A stretch of 30,632 nt of DNA from a virus, in IMG/VR virus record IMGVR_UViG_3300034198_005786, positions 1-30,632 of that record. One strand, 5' to 3'. The notes under the pieces were generated by a model. It was not told where the DNA came from, ran no database searches, and saw nothing but the letters and a program-made list of their open reading frames with translations. The translations under genes were made by a program, and so were the position numbers. Shown here one piece after another: positions 1 to 6,073 of the stretch; position 1 is the first letter of the stretch, and every line of letters starts with the position of its first letter.

Positions 1-87
1 CAACTGGGACATCATCGACAAAAGCCAACAAAATAGAATTCAACGGCACCTACTTTGTTGCGGTTGGAACAAGTTTCAGTTCATCGG
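1..87. repeat. Terminal direct repeat, left copy
   Basis: These 87 bases are identical to the last 87 bases of the window. Joining the two copies closes a circle of 30,545 bp and keeps the adhesion gene that spans the junction in frame. The simplest reading is the overlap left when a circular or circularly permuted genome is assembled into one contig. A true short terminal repeat is possible but less likely, because the repeat lies inside a coding sequence. Confidence 0.95.
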
Positions 88-968
88 ATTCTACGAAGTG
101 TATTGCTTATTCTATAGACGGAAAGAATTGGACTGCTGCTAACATAACAGGAACTTCAACTACAGAAATGTATGATGTGAAATGGAATGGGTCATCTTGG
201 CTTGCAGTTGGACTTAATGGAAAATATGCAACATCTACAGATTCGATAAACTGGACTATCGGATCTCCTCTTTCTGCAACCAACACAACACAGCCTATTT
301 ATTGTGTGTGTTGGCATCTGACAAAATGGATTGTTGGAACAAAAAAGAACACTGGGCCAACACAACCTGAAATTTGGACTTCCACAGATGCTGTTACTTG
401 GACAAGAACATATTTATTTGGAGGAGGACTTCCCGCAGCAGGTGGAGGAGTTTTTGCTTTGGCCACCAATGGCACAACTATTGTTGCTCTTTTAGGAACA
501 GGAAATTCAGCACCAATTTACATTTATTCTTCCGACAATGGAGTTAACTGGATTCAACCCGGAGGAGCTTCTGCAATTCAGCCAAGCAACTGGGGGACCG
601 ACGAAAGAGTTACTCTTGTTTGGGCTGGTTCTCCTATAAGCAGATTTGTTTATTCTGGGGTAAATTCTACTTCCCAACCCTCATATAAACTTTGGAAATC
701 TTGGGCTAATTTTCCTTCCGGTCCATCTACTTCTTGGGAACCTGTTAATACGTCTTCTATTTATGGATTTTCTTCAAATAATGATCTTGTAACTCTTGAC
801 TTGAAATGGGACGGGTCTAAACTTTGGTTTACAAATAAATCAATTTCAACAGTTTCAGGAGTTGCTTTTTCAACAACTAACCTAACCTCTTTTACAACAG
901 TTTTTACAAAAGACAGGGTTGGATTTTCAAACAGCGGGGTAACAACAATAGCAATAAATAATTCCTAA
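1..968 (+). CDS. Asp-box repeat (BNR-like) virion adhesion protein, 3' part
   Basis: This is the 3' portion of a protein whose start lies at about 30392 across the closed junction; codons begin at position 3. The full product would be about 373 aa. It shows at least four Asp-box-like motifs of the form S-x-D-x-x-x-W: YSIDGKNWT, TSTDSINWT, TSTDAVTWT and YSSDNGVNW. They alternate with W-x-G-x-x-W-L-A-V-G type strands, which is the pattern of sialidase-like beta-propeller blades. It lies directly downstream of the fibre and leucine-rich-repeat genes and upstream of the portal, so I infer a virion surface or receptor-binding protein. No catalytic sialidase residues can be assigned, and Asp boxes are structural, so enzyme activity should not be assumed. 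There is no signal peptide. Base composition is T/A-rich like the neighbouring adhesin genes. Confidence 0.7.
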   Translation, partial: TGTSSTKANKIEFNGTYFVAVGTSFSSSDSTKCIAYSIDGKNWTAANITGTSTTEMYDVKWNGSSWLAVGLNGKYATSTDSINWTIGSPLSATNTTQPIYCVCWHLTKWIVGTKKNTGPTQPEIWTSTDAVTWTRTYLFGGGLPAAGGGVFALATNGTTIVALLGTGNSAPIYIYSSDNGVNWIQPGGASAIQPSNWGTDERVTLVWAGSPISRFVYSGVNSTSQPSYKLWKSWANFPSGPSTSWEPVNTSSIYGFSSNNDLVTLDLKWDGSKLWFTNKSISTVSGVAFSTTNLTSFTTVFTKDRVGFSNSGVTTIAINNS

Positions 969-996
969 TTGTCAGTTTCTCATAAAATTATACTTA
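969..996 (+). promoter_or_regulatory. Candidate late promoter (TTG-N17-TATACTT)
   Basis: TATACTT lies at 989-995, with a TTG at 969-971, 17 bases upstream. This resembles the Bacteroidota -33/-7 arrangement (TTG ... TAnnTTTG). The portal ATG at 1000 begins only 4 bases after the element, so a transcript would start at or very near the start codon. The same element recurs upstream of five other late genes. Confidence 0.5.
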
Positions 997-999
997 TAA

Positions 1000-2181
1000 A
1001 TGATGGTAAACAAAGAATTTAATCCGAAATCGAAAGTCCATTCTTTTTCTCAGGCAGTTCCTGACCCAACTCTTCCAAGAGTTCTAGAGGTTAGAGGGCA
1101 AAGTTGGGTTTCCTATGGAGCCGATAACTTATATCCGAATGCACTAATTACACCCCTATACAATGCTTCAGCCATGAATAGGTCTTGCATTCTTTCTAAA
1201 CAAGTTGCACTTGTGGGTGAAGGCTTAAGAACCCTTAACCCCGACTTGGACTATATTCTTGCAAGGGCAAATTCTGACGACGAAGGTTGGAACGATATCT
1301 TTGCTAAGGTTTCTTTGGACTACCTAATTTATGGGGGAGCATGTTTGAATATTATTTGGAACCAAACCGGGGACAAGATCATAGACATCTTCCACATGGA
1401 CTTTAACGATATCCGTTCAGGTCACATTAACCCTGATTCCAACAAAGTTGAGTGGTACTACTACTCAGCAGATTGGACTAAGAGACATAAAGACGTCTAC
1501 AAGCCAAGAGCATTTAAGTCTTTCGATCCGGCGCACGCAAATCTTTACCCTAACCAAATCCTGTACTTCTTCTTGCACACACCAGGACAGAAGTATTATC
1601 CAGTTCCCCAGTATTCTGGGTCTTTGACTGACATACAGGTAGACGTTTCTATTTCTAGTTTTCACTATTATAACCTCCAAAATGGATTATCTCCAAGTTT
1701 GTTTATCCAATTTATGGACGGCATGCCTTCCCCAGAAGAGCGTCAAGACATCTACCAGGAAATTGCAAGTTCATGGGCCGGGGTTTCTAATGTGGGTAAA
1801 TTTTTCTTATCGTTCGCAACTGATCAAGATCACAAAGCGGAAATCACCCCGATTGATTCTGCGAACGACGAATACTATATCACACTTGAACAGAGAATTA
1901 CTTCAAGAATCCTAACCGGGCACAGAATTACTTCTCCTCTTCTGTTGGGTATTAAAGACTTAGGAAACAGCGGATTCACCAACAACGCTGACGAAATTAT
2001 CACAGCTTACCAACACTTTACTTCTACAGTTATCCAACCCGACCAGCAAGTTCTGCTGAAGTTGTTCGATAAATTGGTTAAGTACTACGGATACGACACA
2101 AACTTCTACATTGAACCAAAGCGTCTATTCAACGAAGAAGGTAAAAAGATTGGTGAACAAACAGTAACAGCAACAGAATAA
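1000..2181 (+). CDS. Phage portal protein
   Basis: A 393-aa protein that I recognise as a portal: the dodecameric ring at one capsid vertex through which DNA is packaged and to which the neck attaches. Supporting features are its length, the N-terminal segment ending SYGADNLYPNAL, the central YGGACLNIIWN strand typical of portal clip/wing regions, and the later ITSPLLLGI segment followed by a helical C-terminus. The downstream gene is a probable head connector, separated by 2 bases. Two ATGs are adjacent (1000 and 1003); either may be used. Unusually, the gene is about 20 kb from the large terminase in circular order, whereas portal genes normally follow terL directly. The call rests on overall pattern rather than a single diagnostic motif. 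Confidence 0.8.
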   Translation: MMVNKEFNPKSKVHSFSQAVPDPTLPRVLEVRGQSWVSYGADNLYPNALITPLYNASAMNRSCILSKQVALVGEGLRTLNPDLDYILARANSDDEGWNDIFAKVSLDYLIYGGACLNIIWNQTGDKIIDIFHMDFNDIRSGHINPDSNKVEWYYYSADWTKRHKDVYKPRAFKSFDPAHANLYPNQILYFFLHTPGQKYYPVPQYSGSLTDIQVDVSISSFHYYNLQNGLSPSLFIQFMDGMPSPEERQDIYQEIASSWAGVSNVGKFFLSFATDQDHKAEITPIDSANDEYYITLEQRITSRILTGHRITSPLLLGIKDLGNSGFTNNADEIITAYQHFTSTVIQPDQQVLLKLFDKLVKYYGYDTNFYIEPKRLFNEEGKKIGEQTVTATE

Positions 2182-2183
2182 TC

Positions 2184-2834
2184 ATGGCACTACAAGAAGT
2201 ACTTTTCGTATCAGAGGAGAAGCTAAAGTCTTTTACCTCTATCAACAACAACGTTTCCCCGTTAGATCTTACGCCATACGTCTTAGACGCACAAAATATT
2301 TATTTGCAAAATTATCTGGGTACGACGATGTATTGGCAGTTGAGGGATCAAATCCTAACCAATACTTTGACCAACGATAACAAGTACATTCTAGATTCTT
2401 ATATTGGGAATGCACTTTGCAACTGGGCCCTCTATATGGCTCTACCGTTCTTAAAGTATAAAATCTTTAACAAGTCGGTTTTGTCTCCAACTTCGGAGAA
2501 TGCAGAATCTATCACCCTGGAAGAGTTAAAGTTCTTGCAGGACCAACTAAGAGGAACTGCTGAGACCTACACCAAGAGAATGATCGAATGGATGGTCCTA
2601 CACCCCGGGGCTTACCCCGCTTATATTACCCCCAACGTGCTGGATGGCCAACTTCCGGAAAGAGGAAATCCCTACTATTTTGGCTTGGTTACGCCCAAAC
2701 GTCCATATGCATGGAAACAGAGGCTTGCTTATAGCAACAGAGATCTTGCAAACGTTGGCTGGTATAGCAACGACGGTCTTGCAGGATGTGCAGAATGTGG
2801 TCCTAATAGCTACACCAATTCAACAATTTATTAA
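2184..2834 (+). CDS. Head-tail connector candidate (DUF6712-like)
   Basis: A 216-aa protein starting 2 bases after the portal stop. It is mostly helical in appearance, with the aromatic-rich segments YLQNYLGTTMYWQLRD and a tail containing several Tyr, Asn and Cys residues. Its position after the portal and its general pattern match a Bacteroidota-phage family (DUF6712-like) that I take to be a head-completion or connector protein. The reading is context-led; no catalytic motif is visible. The stop overlaps the ATG of the next small gene in a TAATG arrangement, which suggests translational coupling. Confidence 0.55.
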   Translation: MALQEVLFVSEEKLKSFTSINNNVSPLDLTPYVLDAQNIYLQNYLGTTMYWQLRDQILTNTLTNDNKYILDSYIGNALCNWALYMALPFLKYKIFNKSVLSPTSENAESITLEELKFLQDQLRGTAETYTKRMIEWMVLHPGAYPAYITPNVLDGQLPERGNPYYFGLVTPKRPYAWKQRLAYSNRDLANVGWYSNDGLAGCAECGPNSYTNSTIY

Positions 2835-2956
2835 TGGAAAAGAAGAAAGTTGTTGTTAGACTGTCTAAAGTTTACAAGTCTACCGAGGCTAACGAGGCTA
2901 AGCTTAAGCAATATTTGAATGAAAGACACACTACAAATCCTAAAAAGCCTAGCTAA
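2834..2956 (+). CDS. Small basic protein, 40 aa
   Basis: A short open frame that begins on the last base of the upstream stop codon (TAATG) and ends at a TAA at 2954-2956. The product begins MEKKKVVVRLSKVY and is rich in Lys, Glu and Asn, with no hydrophobic segment. It overlaps the following membrane-protein gene by 38 bases. Coupling to the upstream gene and coding-like composition support it. I do not recognise the function; its position at the end of the structural operon beside a holin candidate would fit a head-completion or lysis accessory. Confidence 0.5.
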   Translation: MEKKKVVVRLSKVYKSTEANEAKLKQYLNERHTTNPKKPS

Positions 2957-3128
2957 CGACCCTCTTCCGTATGTAAATACAACGGTTTTGTTTGGACTAA
3001 CTGCAATGCAGTGGGATTTATTCATTAAAATCCTGGTTGCAATTCCTTCTGTCATCTGGACTTGGTTTAAAGTTGCCAACGAAATTAAAAAATTTAGACA
3101 GAAAAGTGAAACACCAGATTCTGAATAA
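2919..3128 (+). CDS. Small membrane protein, holin candidate
   Basis: A 69-aa protein with a moderately hydrophobic N-terminal half (TTVLFGLTAMQ), one clear membrane segment (IKILVAIPSVIWTWFKVA) and a highly charged tail ending KKFRQKSETPDSE. Size, topology and location as the last gene before a strong terminator suit a phage holin. No endolysin is recognisable next to it or elsewhere, so the lysis assignment is by inference. It could equally be another small inner-membrane protein. Confidence 0.45.
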   Translation: MKDTLQILKSLANDPLPYVNTTVLFGLTAMQWDLFIKILVAIPSVIWTWFKVANEIKKFRQKSETPDSE

Positions 3129-3138
3129 GATATAATAT

Positions 3139-3202
3139 TAAGAGGAATCAATAACTTTTTTGGTATTCTGCAAATTTTATTTATTTAGATTGGTTCCTCT
3201 TA
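3139..3202 (+). terminator. Long-loop hairpin after the late operon
   Basis: The arm TAAGAGGAATCAA (3139-3151) pairs over 13 positions, with one G-U wobble, with TTGGTTCCTCTTA (3190-3202). The loop is AT-rich, and a short T run follows within ten bases. It could act as a weak terminator or as a 3'-end stabiliser ahead of the stronger terminator at 3221. Confidence 0.45.
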
Positions 3203-3220
3203 TTGATATTTTTTACTTTT

Positions 3221-3256
3221 AACCCGGGGTTTTGTCATAACTTCCCCGGGTTTTTT
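3221..3256 (+). terminator. Strong intrinsic terminator of the late operon
   Basis: The perfect 9-bp stem AACCCGGGG / CCCCGGGTT (3221-3229 and 3244-3252) has a 14-base loop and continues into six Ts (3251-3256). This separates the portal/connector/holin-candidate operon from the early genes that start at 3293. The stretch 3129-3292 holds only the two hairpins and the start region of the next gene. Confidence 0.85.
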
Positions 3257-3292
3257 ATGGAACATATGTTTCTTCAGAAACTAGAATAGCAT

Positions 3293-3478
3293 ATGAAAAA
3301 GATAAACTGCGACTTTAAAGGGGAAAAAAATGGAAATGCCAAGCTGACCTTTATGGATGTCCAACAGATCATCCATCTTTATGAAGGAGGGGGCTACACT
3401 TATCAATCGTTAGCCTTGTTGGCAGGGGTTAGTAAGGCCCATGTATACCGTATCATTAAAGGCAAGTCCTGGAAATGA
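3293..3478 (+). CDS. Stand-alone helix-turn-helix protein
   Basis: A 61-aa protein, almost entirely one DNA-binding unit. It starts GEKNGNAKLTF and continues through a helix-turn-helix, LALLAGVSKAHVYRIIKG, ending KSWK. The GEKNGxAKLT...GVS...IxxGKxW pattern is the one usually found as the C-terminal DNA-recognition module of HNH homing endonucleases; here it stands without a nuclease domain. I infer a small regulator or a leftover of a homing endonuclease. It is the first gene after the late terminator and shares an ATGA stop/start overlap with the next gene, so it probably leads an early operon. It belongs with the HTH-tailed proteins at 3695 and 6074. Confidence 0.65.
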   Translation: MKKINCDFKGEKNGNAKLTFMDVQQIIHLYEGGGYTYQSLALLAGVSKAHVYRIIKGKSWK

Positions 3479-3714
3479 GTTTGACCTTCCGGAAAAAAAT
3501 GTATAAGAGGACTGGGGTCTATGGACTTTGGCTTCTCTACGATGCAGTTAGAACAGAAACCGGAAAGTTGTATGTGTTTTTATACCACCCAGAATTAGAA
3601 TTGACCAACATAGAAGATCTTGGGGGAATTCGCCCCAACGAAGGCAATATCGACTATGTTATTACAACCAGATTAAAGAAGAAGGAATTTTATTTTGATA
3701 GTCTACCCAGCTAA
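3475..3714 (+). CDS. Hypothetical protein, 79 aa
   Basis: Begins inside the stop of the HTH gene (ATGA overlap) and overlaps the next gene by 20 bases, which supports it as a real coupled gene. The product is a small mixed alpha/beta-looking protein with a basic N-terminus (MSLTFRKKMYKR) and a basic C-terminal stretch (TTRLKKKEFYFDS). There is no membrane segment and no motif I recognise. Confidence 0.6.
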   Translation: MSLTFRKKMYKRTGVYGLWLLYDAVRTETGKLYVFLYHPELELTNIEDLGGIRPNEGNIDYVITTRLKKKEFYFDSLPS

Positions 3715-4390
3715 ACATTTATTTCAGGCAAAGTTTCCGTCGTTGGAACCGCACGAAGAAGAGATTTTTTATCAGCATCCCGTGTACGACATCAAGTGCA
3801 ACCAGCTTGGGACCATCTACTGCGACGAAAGCGACTATGCAATCTACCATAAGGGAGACACCTCCATCGTCAGAGAACAAAGCACCAGAAAAAATTGTGG
3901 TTCTAAACTTAGAGTTATCTGGGAATGCTACACAGGAAAAATTACCCAATCTCCCCACTTTCTTTTTGCTAATGCAAATCCTTTAGACACAAGGCAGGAA
4001 AACATGATACTGTCTAAACCTCTAACCATCAAACAAAGAGAACCCTACCTGCAAAGAAGGAGAAAATTCGTTGAAGCTTCGGTTGACCATCTTGTTAAAA
4101 TAGAACAGAGAATGGAGAAGATGGGCCTAGACAAAGAGACATTATATCAAATGCTTATTCTACCATATTGGTTGAAGACTGCACGTATAAAATACAAGGC
4201 CCCTACACCCAAAAAACCAAGAGTTGTTAGCTGGGGTGGATCTAAATACCGCACAACAGAAGTAGAAGCCGATGAAGTAGAAAAACTTTTCTTCCAAGGG
4301 TTAACCCACTATGCAATCATCCATCGGATGGGTTGGACATCTACTTCCAGAATAAAAAAAATTATCAAAGATCGGGGATTGGTTCGTTAA
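3695..4390 (+). CDS. HNH-like fold protein lacking catalytic residues, with C-terminal HTH
   Basis: A 231-aa protein. Residues around 60-110 follow the HNH_3 homing-endonuclease layout: a WECYTGKI strand/helix, then HFLFANANPLDTRQENM, which aligns with the usual HVDHINGNPLDNRxENL. The Asp-His pair that normally provides the general base is replaced by Leu-Phe, so I predict loss of nuclease activity while the fold is kept. The last 45 residues (starting about EADEVEKLFFQG) form an HTH. This combination suggests a former homing endonuclease turned DNA-binding protein, perhaps an early regulator. The start is a TTG at 3695, the only reasonable one after the in-frame stop at 3674; it overlaps the upstream gene. 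The HNH alignment is by eye. Confidence 0.55.
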   Translation: MIVYPAKHLFQAKFPSLEPHEEEIFYQHPVYDIKCNQLGTIYCDESDYAIYHKGDTSIVREQSTRKNCGSKLRVIWECYTGKITQSPHFLFANANPLDTRQENMILSKPLTIKQREPYLQRRRKFVEASVDHLVKIEQRMEKMGLDKETLYQMLILPYWLKTARIKYKAPTPKKPRVVSWGGSKYRTTEVEADEVEKLFFQGLTHYAIIHRMGWTSTSRIKKIIKDRGLVR

Positions 4391-4403
4391 CGACCGTATA
4401 TTC

Positions 4404-4430
4404 TTGTACAACAAATAAAAAATATAAATA
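4404..4430 (+). promoter_or_regulatory. Candidate promoter TTG-N16-TATAAATA
   Basis: TTG at 4404-4406 and TATAAATA at 4423-4430 directly abut the ATG at 4431. The spacing resembles a Bacteroidota -33/-7 promoter, but the element touches the start codon. It may therefore drive an almost leaderless transcript or simply be an A/T-rich translation initiation region. This is a variant of the TATACTT element seen in the late block. Confidence 0.35.
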
Positions 4431-4646
4431 ATGGAAAATAACGAACTATTAGAATTCCTAGAAGACATGTTCTGCTGGATGGACGAAAATGAAATGGAAG
4501 TAGTTAACCAAGAAGACATCATATTCTTCATGAAGGTTTACCAAAAAAGGTTGCAAGCAGAAGCAGAAGGGATGAAACAAATGTATCATTCTGCTATAAT
4601 AAATAAGATGCTTGGAGAATCTGGTATTGATCTACCAGAAAAATAA
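4431..4646 (+). CDS. Hypothetical acidic protein, 71 aa
   Basis: A small acidic, helical protein, starting MENNELLEFLEDMFCWMDEN and ending ESGIDLPEK, with a likely amphipathic helix in the middle (FFMKVYQKRLQAEAEGM). No domain is recognised. It is a single-gene unit: a promoter-like element touches its start and an intrinsic terminator follows 24 bases after its stop. Small acidic early phage proteins often bind host proteins, but nothing here shows this directly. Confidence 0.6.
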   Translation: MENNELLEFLEDMFCWMDENEMEVVNQEDIIFFMKVYQKRLQAEAEGMKQMYHSAIINKMLGESGIDLPEK

Positions 4647-4670
4647 GCTCATTATCTATATTTTTACACT

Positions 4671-4698
4671 AAAGTTTCCTTCCTGAGGAAACTTTTTT
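4671..4698 (+). terminator. Intrinsic terminator
   Basis: A perfect 10-bp stem, AAAGTTTCCT / AGGAAACTTT, with loop TCCTG, runs into six Ts at 4693-4698. It ends the transcription unit of the 71-aa acidic protein and isolates the downstream replication gene. Confidence 0.85.
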
Positions 4699-4710
4699 GT
4701 GATTGTGAAG

Positions 4711-4817
4711 TATATATAGTGTAAGTTATCATTCTTTGGGGGAATGTAAACTAAAAGAAACTTAAAGCCAACTTACCAGTGGAGCCCCAAAATCCCTGGT
4801 TTGTTTGGCTTTTTTTA
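4711..4817 (+). promoter_or_regulatory. Leader with promoter-like element and attenuator-like hairpin
   Basis: TATATATAGT (4711-4720) is promoter-like. About 45 bases later a hairpin forms: AAAGCCAA (4764-4771) with TTGGCTTT (4805-4812), inner pairs CCAG/CTGG, then a T run (4810-4816). The hairpin ends only 7 bases before the ATG of the replication gene at 4824. It therefore looks like a terminator inside the leader of that gene: either an attenuator controlling replication or the end of a short RNA of about 90-100 nt. The rest of the 4647-4823 gap holds the terminator at 4671-4698 and nothing else I can identify. Confidence 0.45.
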
Positions 4818-4823
4818 TGTAAT

Positions 4824-5306
4824 ATGAAAAAACAAAAAGACCCAGCCTTTCTTTTTTACAGTAAAGATTGGTTAACCGGAACAAGTTTCTTTACTTTTGA
4901 ACAAAAAGGAAAGTACATCGAATTGCTTTGCAATCAACACACTCATGGCCATTTATCAGAAAAAATGATTAAGATTATTTGCCAAGGTGAAATTGACGAT
5001 GAAGTAATGGCTAAGTTTGAATGTGACAAAGATGGCAATTGGTACAACGCAAAATTAGATTTGGAAATCCAAAGAAGAAAAGAATATTCTATTCTCCAGA
5101 AAGAAAGAGTAATGAAAAGATATACCAAAAAAGATACGACCGTAGGTACCGAATTAGATACCGACTTACCTACCTCGCGTACTGAAACTGAAACTGAAAC
5201 TGAAACTGAAGCTACTATTTCTAAGTTATCTAAGACGCACGTAAGAGAATCCCAAACCCAAACTTTAACAGATCCATTAGAAGATTTATATTCAGATTTA
5301 ATATGA
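4824..5306 (+). CDS. Replication-initiator-like protein (DUF1376 / replisome-organiser N-terminal type)
   Basis: A protein of about 160 aa from ATG 4824. The N-terminus KKQKDPAFLFYSKDWLTGT followed by FFTFEQKGKYIELLC matches the start of phage replication proteins of the DUF1376/YdaU type (aromatic-rich segment, 'YsxDWLtgT', then a winged-helix-like helix). The C-terminal third is low complexity, with Thr-Glu repeats, Ser and Gln, and carries an iteron-like DNA repeat (see 5143-5210). I infer a role in starting phage DNA replication, probably recruiting the host helicase; no ATPase or primase motif is present. A GTG start at 4779 is possible in frame but lies within the attenuator-like hairpin, so I prefer 4824. 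The stop overlaps the next gene (ATGA). Confidence 0.6.
   Translation: MKKQKDPAFLFYSKDWLTGTSFFTFEQKGKYIELLCNQHTHGHLSEKMIKIICQGEIDDEVMAKFECDKDGNWYNAKLDLEIQRRKEYSILQKERVMKRYTKKDTTVGTELDTDLPTSRTETETETETEATISKLSKTHVRESQTQTLTDPLEDLYSDLI
5143..5210. repeat. Iteron-like repeats inside the replication gene, candidate origin
   Basis: Five uninterrupted copies of ACTGAA occupy 5181-5210 and encode the Thr-Glu run. Just upstream is an inverted repeat, GTAGGTA (5143-5149) and TACCTAC (5167-5173). AT-rich sequence follows towards 5300. Tandem repeats next to AT-rich DNA within the initiator's own gene recall origins such as that of lambda inside gene O. The alternative is simple hexanucleotide slippage in a tolerant linker. 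Confidence 0.35.
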
Positions 5307-5539
5307 CAAGAGATAACCTAACCCAAACGTTAAGAAAGTTTGATAGAGGAGATAGACTCTCCCTTGGCCAACTTATGTACTTAAACAAACATCTGTGGAA
5401 AAAGTATTATGCCTCTAAGATGCCTATCGAAAAACAAAAGTGGAGGGACAAGTGCGAAGAAGTTCAGGTTGAGATAGAGTATTGGGTTGAAGTGGAGAAG
5501 ACCCATCCATTTGCTTCGCAAGAAAAATATGTCAAGTAG
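5303..5539 (+). CDS. Hypothetical protein, 78 aa
   Basis: Starts within the stop of the replication-initiator-like gene (ATGA), so it is probably co-translated with it. The product is helical and highly charged, beginning MTRDNLTQTLRKF and containing the aromatic/basic segment YLNKHLWKKYY and an acidic stretch around CEEVQVEIEYWVEVE. A coiled-coil or small helical partner of the replication protein is plausible from the coupling alone. No family is recognised. Confidence 0.6.
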   Translation: MTRDNLTQTLRKFDRGDRLSLGQLMYLNKHLWKKYYASKMPIEKQKWRDKCEEVQVEIEYWVEVEKTHPFASQEKYVK

Positions 5540-5550
5540 AACCTTAATAA

Positions 5551-5578
5551 TTTGTCAAATGCAAAAAAGATATATAGT
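5551..5578 (+). promoter_or_regulatory. Candidate promoter TTTG-N16-TATATAGT
   Basis: TTTG at 5551-5554 and TATATAGT at 5571-5578 lie immediately before the ATG at 5581. The spacing fits a Bacteroidota-type promoter with a near-leaderless transcript. The TATATAGT core is the same as in the leader at 4711-4720, suggesting an early-promoter variant. Confidence 0.4.
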
Positions 5579-5580
5579 CT

Positions 5581-5838
5581 ATGGAAAATAGAATTAAGTA
5601 TGAAATTGAAGGGCACCCTGGAGAATGGATTATAGAAAATTCATGGGTCTCCGATCTTGGGTGGATTATGATTAAGTTTTATCATTTAGAAGACAAGGTC
5701 TTTATGAACATCAACACCAAGACAACTTTAGAACAAGCCCTAAAAAGCACCAATGGGTGGAACCACCCGGACATTCTAAAGATAAAAGAGGTTCGACCTG
5801 AGGAAACAAACGGTCCGGACTTAAGTATAATATATTAA
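5581..5838 (+). CDS. Hypothetical protein, 85 aa
   Basis: A small protein with a beta-strand-rich look in its first half (IKYEIEGHPGEWIIENSW, then WIMIKFYHLED) and a short helical region near TTLEQALKSTNG. It is preceded by a promoter-like TATATAGT and followed within 4 bases by another small gene. Unknown function; its neighbours suggest a middle-early role. Confidence 0.6.
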   Translation: MENRIKYEIEGHPGEWIIENSWVSDLGWIMIKFYHLEDKVFMNINTKTTLEQALKSTNGWNHPDILKIKEVRPEETNGPDLSIIY

Positions 5839-5842
5839 AATT

Positions 5843-6070
5843 ATGTCATTTGTAGTAAGAACCCAAAAACAAAGAATGCAGAAGCCCGATGGACACTACA
5901 TTCTATTCCAGAACAGAGAATTCCTCATTCAGGAAGTAACTTTATCAGCCTCAGGGAGGGTATGTCTAAAATTGCTCGATACAGTGAGGATGGAGTATCA
6001 GTTGATCCAGGTGTGTTCGTTAGAAAATCTAATGTCCCTCCACCCTGATTTCCAACAAATAATCGACTAA
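5843..6070 (+). CDS. Hypothetical protein, 75 aa
   Basis: Begins 4 bases after the preceding stop and ends 3 bases before the GIY-YIG gene. The product starts MSFVVRTQKQRMQKPDGHY and has a strand-rich middle, with a final segment LENLMSLHPDFQQIID. No domain is recognised. Tight packing with neighbours on both sides and coding-like composition support it as a gene. The end of this protein (LMSLHPDFQ) and that of the preceding gene (the HPDILKI segment) both contain an HPD(F/I) motif, a weak hint of distant relatedness. Confidence 0.55.
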   Translation: MSFVVRTQKQRMQKPDGHYILFQNREFLIQEVTLSASGRVCLKLLDTVRMEYQLIQVCSLENLMSLHPDFQQIID

Positions 6071-6073
6071 GTT

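Noticed and set aside
1682-1915. A 77-aa open frame inside the portal gene
   Set aside because: Wholly internal, with no family resemblance and no coupling to neighbours; a chance frame.
2644-2859. A 71-aa open frame crossing the end of the connector gene
   Set aside because: Out of frame with two supported genes and without recognisable features. The 40-aa frame starting at 2834 has TAATG coupling and is preferred.
4779-4823. Upstream GTG start for the replication gene
   Set aside because: The extension lies within a terminator-like hairpin and encodes a hydrophobic stretch unlike the family's N-terminus; ATG 4824 fits better.
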